64,000 nucleotides of DNA from Micromonospora lupini (GTDB lineage Bacteria; Actinomycetota; Actinomycetes; Mycobacteriales; Micromonosporaceae). Made by a program: the position numbers and the translations under genes. Positions 1 through 7,816 of the stretch are shown in pieces. The first letter of the stretch is position 1, and each line of letters begins with the position of its first letter. The notes beneath the pieces are model-generated. The model had not been told where the DNA came from, did no database searches, and worked only from the letters and a program-made list of their open reading frames with translations. The DNA is taken from the NCBI RefSeq assembly GCF_026342015.1, contig NZ_JAPENL010000001.1, positions 1,178,001 to 1,242,000 on the forward strand, read 5' to 3'.

Positions 1-236
1 TGCTGCTGGTGCTGTTCCTGTGGACCTTCAACGACTTCAACACCCCGTACGTGCTCTTCGGCGGCTCCGCGCCCGAACAGGCCGACCTCATCTCCATCCA
101 CATCTACCGCAGCTCCTTCAAGACCTGGGACTTCGGGTCGGGCTCGGCGATGTCGGTGGCGCTGCTGCTGTTCCTGCTCGTCGTCTCGGCCGCGTACCTG
201 CTGATCACCAACCGCCGGAGGGACGACCATGCGTGA
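1..236 (+). CDS. Sugar ABC transporter permease, MalF/UgpA type (3' end only)
   Basis: The frame is open from the left edge, so the gene begins outside the window. The visible 77 residues hold a loop (WTFNDFNTPYVLFGGSAP) typical of the region before the last membrane helix of MalF/UgpA-type permeases, then a hydrophobic segment (MSVALLLFLLVVSAAYLLI) and a short charged tail ending RRRDDHA. The product would form half of the membrane channel of an ABC sugar importer. Its last 8 bases overlap the start of the second permease, which indicates translational coupling. The substrate cannot be read from this fragment; the glycosidase two genes downstream suggests an oligosaccharide or beta-glucoside. 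Confidence 0.85.
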   Translation, partial: LLVLFLWTFNDFNTPYVLFGGSAPEQADLISIHIYRSSFKTWDFGSGSAMSVALLLFLLVVSAAYLLITNRRRDDHA

Positions 237-1068
237 GACCGCCGGTGAGCGCTGGGGCCGGCGCATCGTGCTGACCCTGCTCACCCTCTTCGTCGCCATT
301 CCGCTCTACGTGATGGTCACCTCGGCGGCGAAACCGTTGCGGGACGTGCAGAACGGGTTCACCTGGTGGCCCAGCCGGCCCACCCTGCAACCGTTCGTCG
401 ACATGTGGAGCACCGTGCCGCTGGCCCGCTACCTGGTCAACAGCCTGGTGGTGTCGAGCGTCGCGGCGGTCTGCTCGGTGGCCGTGGCGATCTTCGCGGC
501 GTTCGCGGTCAGCCGGTACCGGTTCCGCGGCCGGGGCGTCTTCTCGGTGACCGTGCTGTCCACCCAGATGTTCCCCGGCATCCTGTTCCTGCTGCCGCTG
601 TTCCTCATCTACGTCAACCTGGGCAACGCCACGGGCATCGAGCTGTACGCCAGCCGCACCGGCCTGATCATCACGTACCTCACCTTCTCGCTGCCGTTCT
701 CGATCTGGATGCTCGTCGGCTACTTCGACTCGATCCCCCGCGGGCTGGACGAGGCCGCGCAGGTCGACGGGGCCGGGCCGCTGCGCATCCTGTTCCGGGT
801 CATCCTGCCGGCCGCCGTGCCCGGCGTCGTCGCGGTGACCGTGTACGCGTTCATGACGGCCTGGGGTGAGGTGCTGTTCGCCTCCGTGATGACCGACGAG
901 GGCAGCCGCACCCTGGCCGTCGGCCTGCAGGGCTACTCCACCCAGTTCAACGTCTACTGGAACCAGATCATGGCGGCCTCGCTGGTGGTCAGCATCCCCG
1001 TCGTCGCCGGGTTCCTGGCCCTGCAGCGCTACTTCGTCGCGGGCCTCACCGCCGGCGCCGTCAAGTGA
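229..1068 (+). CDS. Sugar ABC transporter permease, MalG/CebG type
   Basis: A 279-residue inner-membrane permease of the size usual for MalG-type (CUT1) proteins. It has six hydrophobic segments and, near residues 180-200, the cytoplasmic EAA loop ([21 protein letters not shown]) that docks on the ATPase. The ATG lies inside the end of the preceding permease gene. The two permeases plus the GH1 enzyme form one operon; the solute-binding protein is presumably upstream of the window, and no dedicated ATPase is visible, as is common in actinomycetes that share one MsiK-type ATPase. This permease-permease-glycosidase order resembles cebFG-bglC of Streptomyces, but identity of the sugar is an inference. 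Confidence 0.92.
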   Translation: MRETAGERWGRRIVLTLLTLFVAIPLYVMVTSAAKPLRDVQNGFTWWPSRPTLQPFVDMWSTVPLARYLVNSLVVSSVAAVCSVAVAIFAAFAVSRYRFRGRGVFSVTVLSTQMFPGILFLLPLFLIYVNLGNATGIELYASRTGLIITYLTFSLPFSIWMLVGYFDSIPRGLDEAAQVDGAGPLRILFRVILPAAVPGVVAVTVYAFMTAWGEVLFASVMTDEGSRTLAVGLQGYSTQFNVYWNQIMAASLVVSIPVVAGFLALQRYFVAGLTAGAVK

Positions 1069-1097
1069 CTCACCCACACCCAGAGGAGAACCGACCC

Positions 1098-2474
1098 GTG
1101 CCCGACCTGTCCAAGCTGCCACCCGACTTCCTCTGGGGCGTCGCCACGGCGGCGTACCAGATCGAGGGGGCCGTCGACGTCGACGGCCGGGCGCCGTCCA
1201 TCTGGGACACCTTCTCGGCGACCCCCGGCAAGGTCGACAACGGCGACACCGGCGCGGTGGCCTGCGACCACTACCACAGGTGGCCGGAGGACCTCGCGCT
1301 GCTGCGTCGGCTCGGCGTGGACGCGTACCGATTCTCGGTGGCCTGGCCCCGGGTGATGCCCGACGGCGTCGGCCGGGTCAACCCGGCCGGGCTGGACTTC
1401 TACGACAAGCTCGTCGACACGCTCCTCGCCGACGGGGTCCGACCGTTCGTCACGCTCTACCACTGGGATCTGCCGCAGGTGCTCCAGGACTCCGGCGGCT
1501 GGCCGGAGCGGGCCACGGCCGAGGCGTTCGCCGAGTACGCGGCGGTGGTCGCCGCCCGCCTCGGCGACCGGGTGGCCGACTGGAACACGGTGAACGAGCC
1601 GCTCTGCGTGTGCTGGATCGGTCACCTGGACGGGAACATGGCCCCCGGCGAGCGGGATCTGACCCGCGCCGTGCACGCCTCGCACCACGCGCTGCTCGGG
1701 CACGGCCTGGCCACCCAGGCGATCCGGGCCAACGCCGCCCGGGAGGCGTCGGTCGGTCTGGTGCTCAACCTCAGCCCGATCGAGCCGGCGACCGACCGAC
1801 CCGAGGACGTCGCTGCGGCCCGGCGGGCCGACGGGCACGTCAACCGGTGGTGGCTGGACCCGATCCACGGGCGCGGCTACCCGGCCGACATGATCGCCAC
1901 GTACGGCGTCGAGCCGCCGGTGCGCGGTGACGACCTGACGGTGATCGCCACGCCCACCGACTTCCTCGGGGTGAACTACTACTTCCGCCAACTGGTCGTC
2001 GACGACCCGACCGGCCCGGCGCCGTACGCGAAGCAGGTGCCGGTGCCCGGCTCGGTGGAGACCGCCATGGGCTGGGAGATGTACCCGGCGGGGCTGGAGC
2101 GGCTGCTCGTCGACGTGCACGAGGAGTACCGGCCGGGCCGGATCATCGTCACCGAGAGCGGCTCGGCGTGGCCGGACGAGGTCACCGCCGAGGGCACGGT
2201 CGAGGACAAGGAGCGCACCGACCACCTGGAGCAGCACCTGGCGGCGTGCGCGGCGGCGGTGGCCCGGGGCGTGCCGCTGGACGGCTACTTCGTGTGGTCG
2301 CTGCTGGACAACTTCGAGTGGGCGTACGGCTACGACAAGCGCTTCGGGCTGGTGCACGTCGACTACGCGACCCAGCGGCGGACCGTGAAGGCGAGCGGCC
2401 TGCGCTACGCGGAGCTGATCCGCGCCCACCAACGCCTCGCCCGAACCACCGACGCGACAGCGCCGGTGGCCTGA
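1098..2474 (+). CDS. GH1 family beta-glucosidase / beta-glycosidase
   Basis: A cytoplasmic family 1 glycoside hydrolase of 458 residues that would hydrolyse imported beta-linked disaccharides by the retaining mechanism. The N-terminus ([16 protein letters not shown]) is the family signature. The acid/base Glu is in WNTVNEPLC and the nucleophile Glu in [12 protein letters not shown], where Ser replaces the Asn of the common TENG motif. The C-terminal [18 protein letters not shown] is also typical. The GTG at 1098 is preferred over the in-frame GTG at 1065 because AGAGGAGA sits about 10 bases before it; the earlier start lies inside the permease stop region. Specificity (gluco, galacto or other) cannot be decided from sequence. 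Confidence 0.93.
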   Translation: MPDLSKLPPDFLWGVATAAYQIEGAVDVDGRAPSIWDTFSATPGKVDNGDTGAVACDHYHRWPEDLALLRRLGVDAYRFSVAWPRVMPDGVGRVNPAGLDFYDKLVDTLLADGVRPFVTLYHWDLPQVLQDSGGWPERATAEAFAEYAAVVAARLGDRVADWNTVNEPLCVCWIGHLDGNMAPGERDLTRAVHASHHALLGHGLATQAIRANAAREASVGLVLNLSPIEPATDRPEDVAAARRADGHVNRWWLDPIHGRGYPADMIATYGVEPPVRGDDLTVIATPTDFLGVNYYFRQLVVDDPTGPAPYAKQVPVPGSVETAMGWEMYPAGLERLLVDVHEEYRPGRIIVTESGSAWPDEVTAEGTVEDKERTDHLEQHLAACAAAVARGVPLDGYFVWSLLDNFEWAYGYDKRFGLVHVDYATQRRTVKASGLRYAELIRAHQRLARTTDATAPVA

Positions 2475-2493
2475 GACGGGGGCCGGCGGGGAT

Positions 2494-2524
2494 CCCCGGG
2501 CGCCACATCCGGTGGCGCCCGGGG
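2494..2524. terminator. Strong hairpin after the GH1 gene
   Basis: Perfect 13-bp arms, CCCCGGGCGCCAC and its complement, enclose a 5-base loop (ATCCG) 20 bases after the GH1 stop codon. There is no T-run, as is usual for actinomycete terminators. It separates the sugar operon from the molybdenum hydroxylase operon. Confidence 0.75.
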
Positions 2525-2575
2525 CACGTCCGGCCGGCTCTATGCGTAATTCGCCCGCTTATGTGCCACTGCCGC

Positions 2576-2581
2576 TAGTCT
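2576..2581 (+). promoter_or_regulatory. Leaderless promoter -10 element (TAGTCT)
   Basis: TAGTCT lies six bases before the GTG at 2588, so transcription would start at or next to the start codon. There is no Shine-Dalgarno sequence in that gap. No good -35 is seen. Confidence 0.5.
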
Positions 2582-2587
2582 GGGCCG

Positions 2588-3139
2588 GTGCGGGGCGGAC
2601 CGGAGAACGAGACGACGACCGACGAGCGTCACTCGTCCCGGGTGGCGTTCGAGGTCAACGGTGACCGGCGGGAGCTGACACTCGACAACCGCACGACCCT
2701 GCTCGACGCGCTGCGCGAGCACCTGGGCCTGACCGGGGCGAAGAAGGGCTGCGACCACGGCCAGTGCGGCTCCTGCACGGTGCTGCTGGACGGCCGCCGG
2801 GCGAAGAGCTGCCTCGTCCTCACGGCCACGGTGGACGGCCTGTCGGTGCTGACAGTCGAAGGGCTCGCCGGCCCCGACGACCTGTCCCCGATGCAGGCTG
2901 CGTTCGTCGCCCACGACGCGTTCCAGTGCGGCTACTGCACCCCCGGGCAGCTCTGCTCCGCCCGGGGCATGCTCGACGAGGTCGCCCAGGGCTGGCCCAG
3001 CGCGGTCACCGACGACCTCGACTCGCCGCCCGAGCTGACCGACGCCGAGATCCGCGAACGGATGGCCGGGAACCTCTGCCGCTGCGCCGCGTACCCGCAC
3101 ATCGTCGCGGCCATCCGCGAGACGGCGACCACGCCGTGA
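2588..3139 (+). CDS. Molybdenum hydroxylase [2Fe-2S] subunit (YagT/PaoA type)
   Basis: The small electron-transfer subunit of a xanthine dehydrogenase/aldehyde oxidoreductase family enzyme. The N-terminal plant-type ferredoxin site is GCDHGQCGSCTVLLDG (about residues 54-70). The C-terminal helical domain carries the second cluster, FQCGYCTPGQ and NLCRCAAYPHI. At 183 residues it matches PaoA-type subunits, but there is no twin-arginine signal, so the complex is probably cytoplasmic. The start follows a TAGTCT element at leaderless spacing. Its stop overlaps the next gene as GTGA, and the order 2Fe-2S, FAD, Mo is that of E. coli paoABC. Confidence 0.93.
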   Translation: MRGGPENETTTDERHSSRVAFEVNGDRRELTLDNRTTLLDALREHLGLTGAKKGCDHGQCGSCTVLLDGRRAKSCLVLTATVDGLSVLTVEGLAGPDDLSPMQAAFVAHDAFQCGYCTPGQLCSARGMLDEVAQGWPSAVTDDLDSPPELTDAEIRERMAGNLCRCAAYPHIVAAIRETATTP

Positions 3140-4128
3140 GGCCGTTCCGCTACCACCGCCCGGCCGACGTGGCCGACGCCGTCGCCGTGCTCGGCGGCGA
3201 GCCGCACGCGGCGTACCTGGGTGGCGGGACCAACCTGGTGGACCTCATGAAGCTCGGCGTGCAGCGGCCCGAGCTGCTGGTGGACGTCACCCGGCTGCCC
3301 CTGGACGCGGTCCAGGAGCTGCCCGACGGCGGGCTGCGGATCGGCGCGACAGTGCGCAACAGCGACCTCGCCGCCCACCCCGCGGTCCGCCGCGACTACC
3401 CGGTGCTGGCCCGCGCCCTGCTCGCCGCCGCGTCCGGCCAGCTGCGCAACCTGGCCACCACCGGCGGCAACCTGTTGCAGCGCACCCGCTGCGTCTACTT
3501 CCAGGACACCGGCAAGGCGTGCAACAAGCGCGACCCGGGCAGCGGCTGCGCCGCCCTGCACGGGCAGAACCGCGACCTGGCCGTGCTGGACTGGTCCGAG
3601 CAGTGCGTCGCCACCCACCCGTCGGACCTGGCGGTCGCCCTCGCCGCGCTGGACGCCGTGGTGGAGGTGCACGACGCCGACGGCGCCCGGGACGTCCCGC
3701 TCGCCACGCTGTACCGCTCCCCCGGCACGCATCCGGAGCGGGAGACCACACTGGCGCGTGGCACGTTGATCACCGCCGTACGGCTGCCGGCGCTGCCGGC
3801 CGCGCGCCGCTCGGCGTACCTCAAGGTGCGCGACAGGGCCTCGTTCGCCTTCGCGGCCGGCTCGGTGGCCGCGGTCCTCGACCTCGACGGCGACGTGGTC
3901 CGCGACGTCCGCCTGGCGTACGGGGCGGTGGCGCACCGACCGTGGCGGGCGTACCGGGCCGAGGAGGAGTTGCGAGGTCGACAGTTCAGCCCGGAGCTGG
4001 CGGCGCGGGCCGCGGACGCCGAGCTGGCCGAGGCGCGACCGCTGCGGCACAACGGCTTCAAGCTGCCGCTGACCCGGGCCATCACGGTGCGGGTGCTCAG
4101 CGGGCTGGCCGAGCGGGCGACGACGTGA
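3136..4128 (+). CDS. Molybdenum hydroxylase FAD-binding subunit (YagS/PaoB type)
   Basis: A 330-residue flavoprotein that passes electrons from the iron-sulfur subunit to the final acceptor. AYLGGGTNLVDLMK and TTGGNLLQRTRC are the FAD-binding signatures of the family. The segment RCVYFQDTGKACNKRDPGSG, with Cys residues continuing just after it, matches the insertion that binds an extra [4Fe-4S] cluster in PaoB and is absent from ordinary xanthine dehydrogenases. The GTG at 3136 overlaps the previous stop (GTGA). The C-terminal domain (about 220-330) is the CO dehydrogenase flavoprotein C-terminal fold. Confidence 0.92.
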   Translation: MRPFRYHRPADVADAVAVLGGEPHAAYLGGGTNLVDLMKLGVQRPELLVDVTRLPLDAVQELPDGGLRIGATVRNSDLAAHPAVRRDYPVLARALLAAASGQLRNLATTGGNLLQRTRCVYFQDTGKACNKRDPGSGCAALHGQNRDLAVLDWSEQCVATHPSDLAVALAALDAVVEVHDADGARDVPLATLYRSPGTHPERETTLARGTLITAVRLPALPAARRSAYLKVRDRASFAFAAGSVAAVLDLDGDVVRDVRLAYGAVAHRPWRAYRAEEELRGRQFSPELAARAADAELAEARPLRHNGFKLPLTRAITVRVLSGLAERATT

Positions 4129-6215
4129 GCGGCGGCGCGGTCGGCCGGGCGTACCCCCGGCTGGAGGGTCGGGAAAAGGTCACCGGCACGGCCCGGTACG
4201 CGGTGGAGTACCCGACCGACGGCGTCACCTACGGCTGGGTGGTGCCGGCGGCAGTGGTCCGAGGTCGGATCACACGCGTCGACACGGACGAGGCGCTCGC
4301 GTCGCCAGGCGTGCTGGCGGTGCTGCACCACGGCAACGCGCCCCGGATCGCGCCCGGCCCGCAGCCGGAGCTGTGGCTGTTGCAGGAGCCCGCGGTGCAC
4401 TACCGGGGGCAGTTCGTGGCGGTGGTGGTGGCCACCAGCCTGGAGGCGGCCCGCGAGGGCGCCCGACTGGTACGGATCGACTACGACACCGGCCCGCACA
4501 GCACCGTGCTCACCGATGACCACCCAGGTCTGTACAAACCGGAGCACGTCAACCCCAGCTACCCGACGGACACCGTCGAGGGCGACTTCGACGCCGGGTA
4601 CGCGGCGGCGCCGGTGCGGGTGGACGCCACGTACCGGACACCGGCGTACCACAACAACCCGATGGAGCCGCACGCGACGACGGCACGGTGGCAGGACGGG
4701 CGGCTGCTGGTGCACGACTCCACCCAGGGCGCCGCGCCGGTGCAGGCGACGCTCGCCGAGCTGTTCGAGCTGCCTCGGGAGTCGATCCGGGTCATCGCCG
4801 AGCACGTCGGCGGCGGCTTCGGCAGCAAGGGGTACGCCAAGGCGGCGGTCGTGCTCGCCGCGCTCGCCGCGCGGCACGTGGACCGCCCGGTCAAGCTGGC
4901 GCTGACGCGTCAGCAACTGTTCGGGCCGATCGGCTACCGCACCCCCACCATCCAACGGGTCCGCCTCGCCGCCGACGCCGACGGGCGGCTCACCGCCGTC
5001 TGCCACGACGCGATCAGCCAGACGTCGACGATCCGGGAGTTCGCCGAGCAGACAGCCGTCTACACCCGCAGCATGTACGCGGCGCCGCACCGGCGCACCA
5101 CCCACCGACTGGTACGCCTCGACGTGCCCACGCCGTTCTGGATGCGCGCTCCCGGCGAGTGCCCCGGCGCGTACGCCCTGGAGTCGGCGATGGACGAGCT
5201 GGCGATCGCGGCCGGCGTCGACCCGGTGGACCTGCGGATCCGCAACGACGCGGCGGTCGACCCCGATCAGGGGCAACGGTTCACCAGCCGCAACCTGGTG
5301 GCCTGCCTGCGCGAGGGGGCGCAGCGGTTCGGCTGGACCGGCCGGGATCCGACCCCCCGGGCCCGGCGCGACGGACGGTGGCTGATCGGCACCGGGGTGG
5401 CCGGGTCGAGCTACCCGGCCCGGGCGCGACCGTCCTCGGCGGCGGTGACCGCCCGGCCCGACGGCACTTTCCTGGCCCGGATCGACGCCACCGACATCGG
5501 CACCGGCGCCCGGACGGCCCTCTGGCAGGTGGCCGCCGACGCGCTCGGGGTGCCGCCCGAGCGGGTCGAGATCCGCATCGGCGACACCGACCTGCCGGTG
5601 GCTCCGCTGGCCGGTGGCTCGATGGGCACGGCGAGCTGGAGTTGGGCGGTGGTGCGGGCCTGCGAGGCACTGCGGGGCAAGCTGCGCGAGGGCGCACCGC
5701 CGGGTACCGAGGTCAGCGCCGAGGCGGACACCACCGACGAGGTGGGCGGGCAGCCCCAGCGGCCCCGGTACGCGTACGGGGCGCAGTTCGTCGAGGTGCG
5801 GGTGGACGCGGACACCGGGGAGGTCCGGGTGAACCGGATGCTCGGCGTGTTCGCCGCCGGCCGGGTGGTGAACCCGACGACGGCGCGCAGTCAGCTGATC
5901 GGCGGCATGACGATGGGGCTGTCGATGGCGCTGCACGAGGAGGGCCTGCTCGACGAGCGCTACGGCGACTGGGTGAACCACGACCTGGCCACGTACCACA
6001 TCACCGGCTGCGCGGACGTCGAGTCCATCGAGGCGTACTGGCTGGACGAGCGGGACGACGAGCTGAACCCGGCCGGCGTGAAGGGCCTCGGCGAGATCGG
6101 CATCGTCGGCGCCGCGGCGGCGGTCGCCAACGCGGTGCACCACGCCACCGGCGTACGCGTGCGGGACCTGCCGATCCGCCTCGACAAGCTGGTCGGGGTT
6201 TCAGGCTTGGCTTAA
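4125..6215 (+). CDS. Molybdenum hydroxylase catalytic subunit, molybdopterin cytosine dinucleotide binding (YagR/PaoC type)
   Basis: A 696-residue catalytic subunit that would hydroxylate an aldehyde or N-heterocycle at the molybdenum centre. The N-terminal a/b hammerhead domain starts GRAYPRLEGREKVTGTARYA. Mo-cofactor motifs follow (EHVGGGFGSKG, RAPGECPGAYALESAMDELA, DIGTGARTALWQ). The C-terminal GVKGLGEIGIVGAAAAVANAV carries the conserved active-site Glu. The start GTG overlaps the FAD-subunit stop (GTGA). The substrate is unknown; no Mo-cofactor chaperone (XdhC/PaoD) lies next to it. Its TAA stop sits inside the palindrome upstream of the ArsR gene. Confidence 0.92.
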   Translation: MSGGAVGRAYPRLEGREKVTGTARYAVEYPTDGVTYGWVVPAAVVRGRITRVDTDEALASPGVLAVLHHGNAPRIAPGPQPELWLLQEPAVHYRGQFVAVVVATSLEAAREGARLVRIDYDTGPHSTVLTDDHPGLYKPEHVNPSYPTDTVEGDFDAGYAAAPVRVDATYRTPAYHNNPMEPHATTARWQDGRLLVHDSTQGAAPVQATLAELFELPRESIRVIAEHVGGGFGSKGYAKAAVVLAALAARHVDRPVKLALTRQQLFGPIGYRTPTIQRVRLAADADGRLTAVCHDAISQTSTIREFAEQTAVYTRSMYAAPHRRTTHRLVRLDVPTPFWMRAPGECPGAYALESAMDELAIAAGVDPVDLRIRNDAAVDPDQGQRFTSRNLVACLREGAQRFGWTGRDPTPRARRDGRWLIGTGVAGSSYPARARPSSAAVTARPDGTFLARIDATDIGTGARTALWQVAADALGVPPERVEIRIGDTDLPVAPLAGGSMGTASWSWAVVRACEALRGKLREGAPPGTEVSAEADTTDEVGGQPQRPRYAYGAQFVEVRVDADTGEVRVNRMLGVFAAGRVVNPTTARSQLIGGMTMGLSMALHEEGLLDERYGDWVNHDLATYHITGCADVESIEAYWLDERDDELNPAGVKGLGEIGIVGAAAAVANAVHHATGVRVRDLPIRLDKLVGVSGLA

Positions 6216-6223
6216 TTAAGCCA
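6208..6223. promoter_or_regulatory. Perfect 16-bp palindrome, likely ArsR-family operator
   Basis: TGGCTTAATTAAGCCA is a perfect palindrome that spans the stop codon of the hydroxylase gene and ends eight bases before the -10 (TATAAC, 6231-6236) of the ArsR gene, about where a -35 would be. It is A/T-rich in a very GC-rich setting. This fits an autoregulatory operator for the regulator that begins at 6244. Confidence 0.7.
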
Positions 6224-6230
6224 GCGGTGA

Positions 6231-6236
6231 TATAAC
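6231..6236 (+). promoter_or_regulatory. Leaderless promoter -10 (TATAAC)
   Basis: TATAAC is close to the consensus TATAAT and lies seven bases before the GTG at 6244. The transcript is expected to begin at the start codon. Confidence 0.6.
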
Positions 6237-6243
6237 TGTCGCC

Positions 6244-6609
6244 GTGCACGCCTTCGACGTGCTGGGCGATCCGGTCCGGCGCCGCATCCTGGAGCTGCTC
6301 GCCGACGGCGAGCAGACCGCGGGCGCGGTCAGCGCGGTCATCCGCGACGAGTTCGGCATCTCCCAGCCCGCCGTGTCACAGCACCTCAAAGTGTTGCGCG
6401 ACAACGGATTCGCCACCGTGCGGCCGGAGGGCGCCCGCCGCCTGTACGCGGTCGACCCGCGCCCGCTGCGCGAGGTCGACGGCTGGTTGGAGCACTTCCG
6501 CCGGTTCTGGGCGCCACCCCTGGCGGCACTCGCCACCGAGCTGGCCCGGGGCCGACGCGAGCGTCGGCTGCGCGGGCCCGCCGACCCACCCGACGAGAGG
6601 AACACCTGA
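6244..6609 (+). CDS. ArsR-family transcriptional repressor
   Basis: A 121-residue winged-helix regulator. FDVLGDPVRRRILELLADGEQTAGAV begins the domain and SQPAVSQHLKVLRDNGFATVRPEGARRLYAVD gives the recognition helix and wing. It belongs to the subgroup without a metal-binding CxC motif that is usually paired with an SRPBCC protein. The GTG start is set by the TATAAC element at leaderless spacing. A perfect palindrome just upstream is its probable operator. Its stop overlaps the next start (TGATG), so the two genes are co-transcribed and probably translationally coupled. Confidence 0.92.
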   Translation: MHAFDVLGDPVRRRILELLADGEQTAGAVSAVIRDEFGISQPAVSQHLKVLRDNGFATVRPEGARRLYAVDPRPLREVDGWLEHFRRFWAPPLAALATELARGRRERRLRGPADPPDERNT

Positions 6610-7250
6610 TGTTCGACGCGACCGAGCAGATCAACGCCGTCCGGCGGCAGGTCGGCAGCCGCACCCTGGAGGCCGGCGAGGCGCGGGTGACCACGATCAG
6701 CCAGACCTACCAGGCGACGGCCGAGGATCTGTGGGACGCCTGCACCAACGCCGAGCGCATCCCGCGCTGGTTCCTGCCGATCAGCGGCGACCTGCGGTTG
6801 GGCGGCACGTACCAGCTCCAGGGCAACGCCGGCGGCACCGTCGAGAGCTGCGAGCCGCCGCACCGCTTCACCGCCACCTGGGAGATGGGCGGCGAGGTGA
6901 GCTGGATCGAGGTGCGGGTCACGCCTGTCGGCGACGAGCAGGCCCGCCTCGACCTGGACCACATCGCGCACGTGGACCAGGACCGGTGGGCGCAGTTCGG
7001 GCCGGGCGCCGTCGGCGTCGGCTGGGACCTGGGCCTGCTCGGCCTCTCCACGTACCTCTCCGGCGACGGCAGCGGTGTCCGGCCGGAGGACAGCGCCGAG
7101 TGGGTCGCCTCCGCCGAGGGCCGACGCGCCATGGAGTTGAGCAGCCAGCTCTGGTGCGAGGCGAGCATCGCCGCCGGCACCGACGCCGACGAGGCCAAGG
7201 CCGCCGCCGAGCGCACCACCGCCTTCTACACGGGGGCCCCGCAAGCCTGA
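6609..7250 (+). CDS. SRPBCC / AHSA1-domain protein
   Basis: A 213-residue protein of the START/Bet v1-like superfamily with an AHSA1 core (about residues 28-130): TYQATAEDLWDACTNAERIPRWFLPISGDLRLGGTYQ and a later EVRVTPVGDEQARLDLDHIAH strand. Such proteins have a hydrophobic ligand cavity; the ligand is not known. The ATG overlaps the ArsR stop (TGATG), and ArsR plus AHSA1 pairs of this kind are widespread in actinobacteria, so the ligand or stress sensed probably concerns both. GAGAGGAA precedes the start. Confidence 0.88.
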   Translation: MFDATEQINAVRRQVGSRTLEAGEARVTTISQTYQATAEDLWDACTNAERIPRWFLPISGDLRLGGTYQLQGNAGGTVESCEPPHRFTATWEMGGEVSWIEVRVTPVGDEQARLDLDHIAHVDQDRWAQFGPGAVGVGWDLGLLGLSTYLSGDGSGVRPEDSAEWVASAEGRRAMELSSQLWCEASIAAGTDADEAKAAAERTTAFYTGAPQA

Positions 7251-7289
7251 GCAGCCCCGACGACGGCGGTCCGGGTAACGTGCTGCGCC

Positions 7290-7793
7290 ATGACCGGTAC
7301 GCCGTACTCGCACTGCTCCTACTGCGGCGCCGCCTACCCGACGGCGGCCGGGTGGCCGCGGGTCTGCGCGGTCTGCGGCGAGACCGTCTGGCGAAACCCG
7401 CTGCCCGTCGCGGTGGCGGTGCTCCCGGTCCGCACCGCCGAGGGCCTGGGCGTCGTGGTGGTCCGGCGGGACATCGAACCGGCCCGCGGGCAGCTCGCGC
7501 TTCCCGGCGGCTTCATCGAGTACGGCGAGGAGTGGTCCGACGCGCTCGTGCGTGAGCTGCGGGAGGAGACCGGGCTTGTCGCGGCGGCCGAGGATGCCCG
7601 GCTCCTCGCCGTGCGCGGCGCCCCCGCGGGCGGCACCATGATGGTGTTCGGGGTGCTGCCCGAGCGGGCCGTCGATGACCTGCCGCCGTCGGCGCCCACC
7701 GAAGAGGCGACCGAGTGGCTGGTGCTCACCGACCCGGTCGAGCTGGCGTTCTCCACCCACACCAAGGTCCTGGCCGACTTCCTCGACGGCTGA
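7290..7793 (+). CDS. NUDIX hydrolase with N-terminal zinc ribbon
   Basis: A 167-residue nucleotide-diphosphate hydrolase. Cys9, Cys12, Cys26 and Cys29 form a short zinc ribbon, as in NudC-like enzymes. The NUDIX box is GGFIEYGEEWSDALVRELRE followed by ETGL, which fits GX5EX7REUXEEXGU with all metal-binding glutamates present. The substrate (NADH, ADP-ribose, mRNA cap or other) cannot be told. TAACGT eight bases before the ATG suggests a near-leaderless transcript. It converges on the ABC exporter gene with only 23 bases between stops. Confidence 0.9.
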   Translation: MTGTPYSHCSYCGAAYPTAAGWPRVCAVCGETVWRNPLPVAVAVLPVRTAEGLGVVVVRRDIEPARGQLALPGGFIEYGEEWSDALVRELREETGLVAAAEDARLLAVRGAPAGGTMMVFGVLPERAVDDLPPSAPTEEATEWLVLTDPVELAFSTHTKVLADFLDG

Positions 7794-7816
7794 CGCAGGG
7801 CCCGCGTGGGGCGGGG

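Noticed and set aside
1..2474. Naming the first genes cebF, cebG and bglC
   Set aside because: The order fits, but neither the binding protein nor cebR is in the window and the permease sequence does not prove cellobiose specificity.
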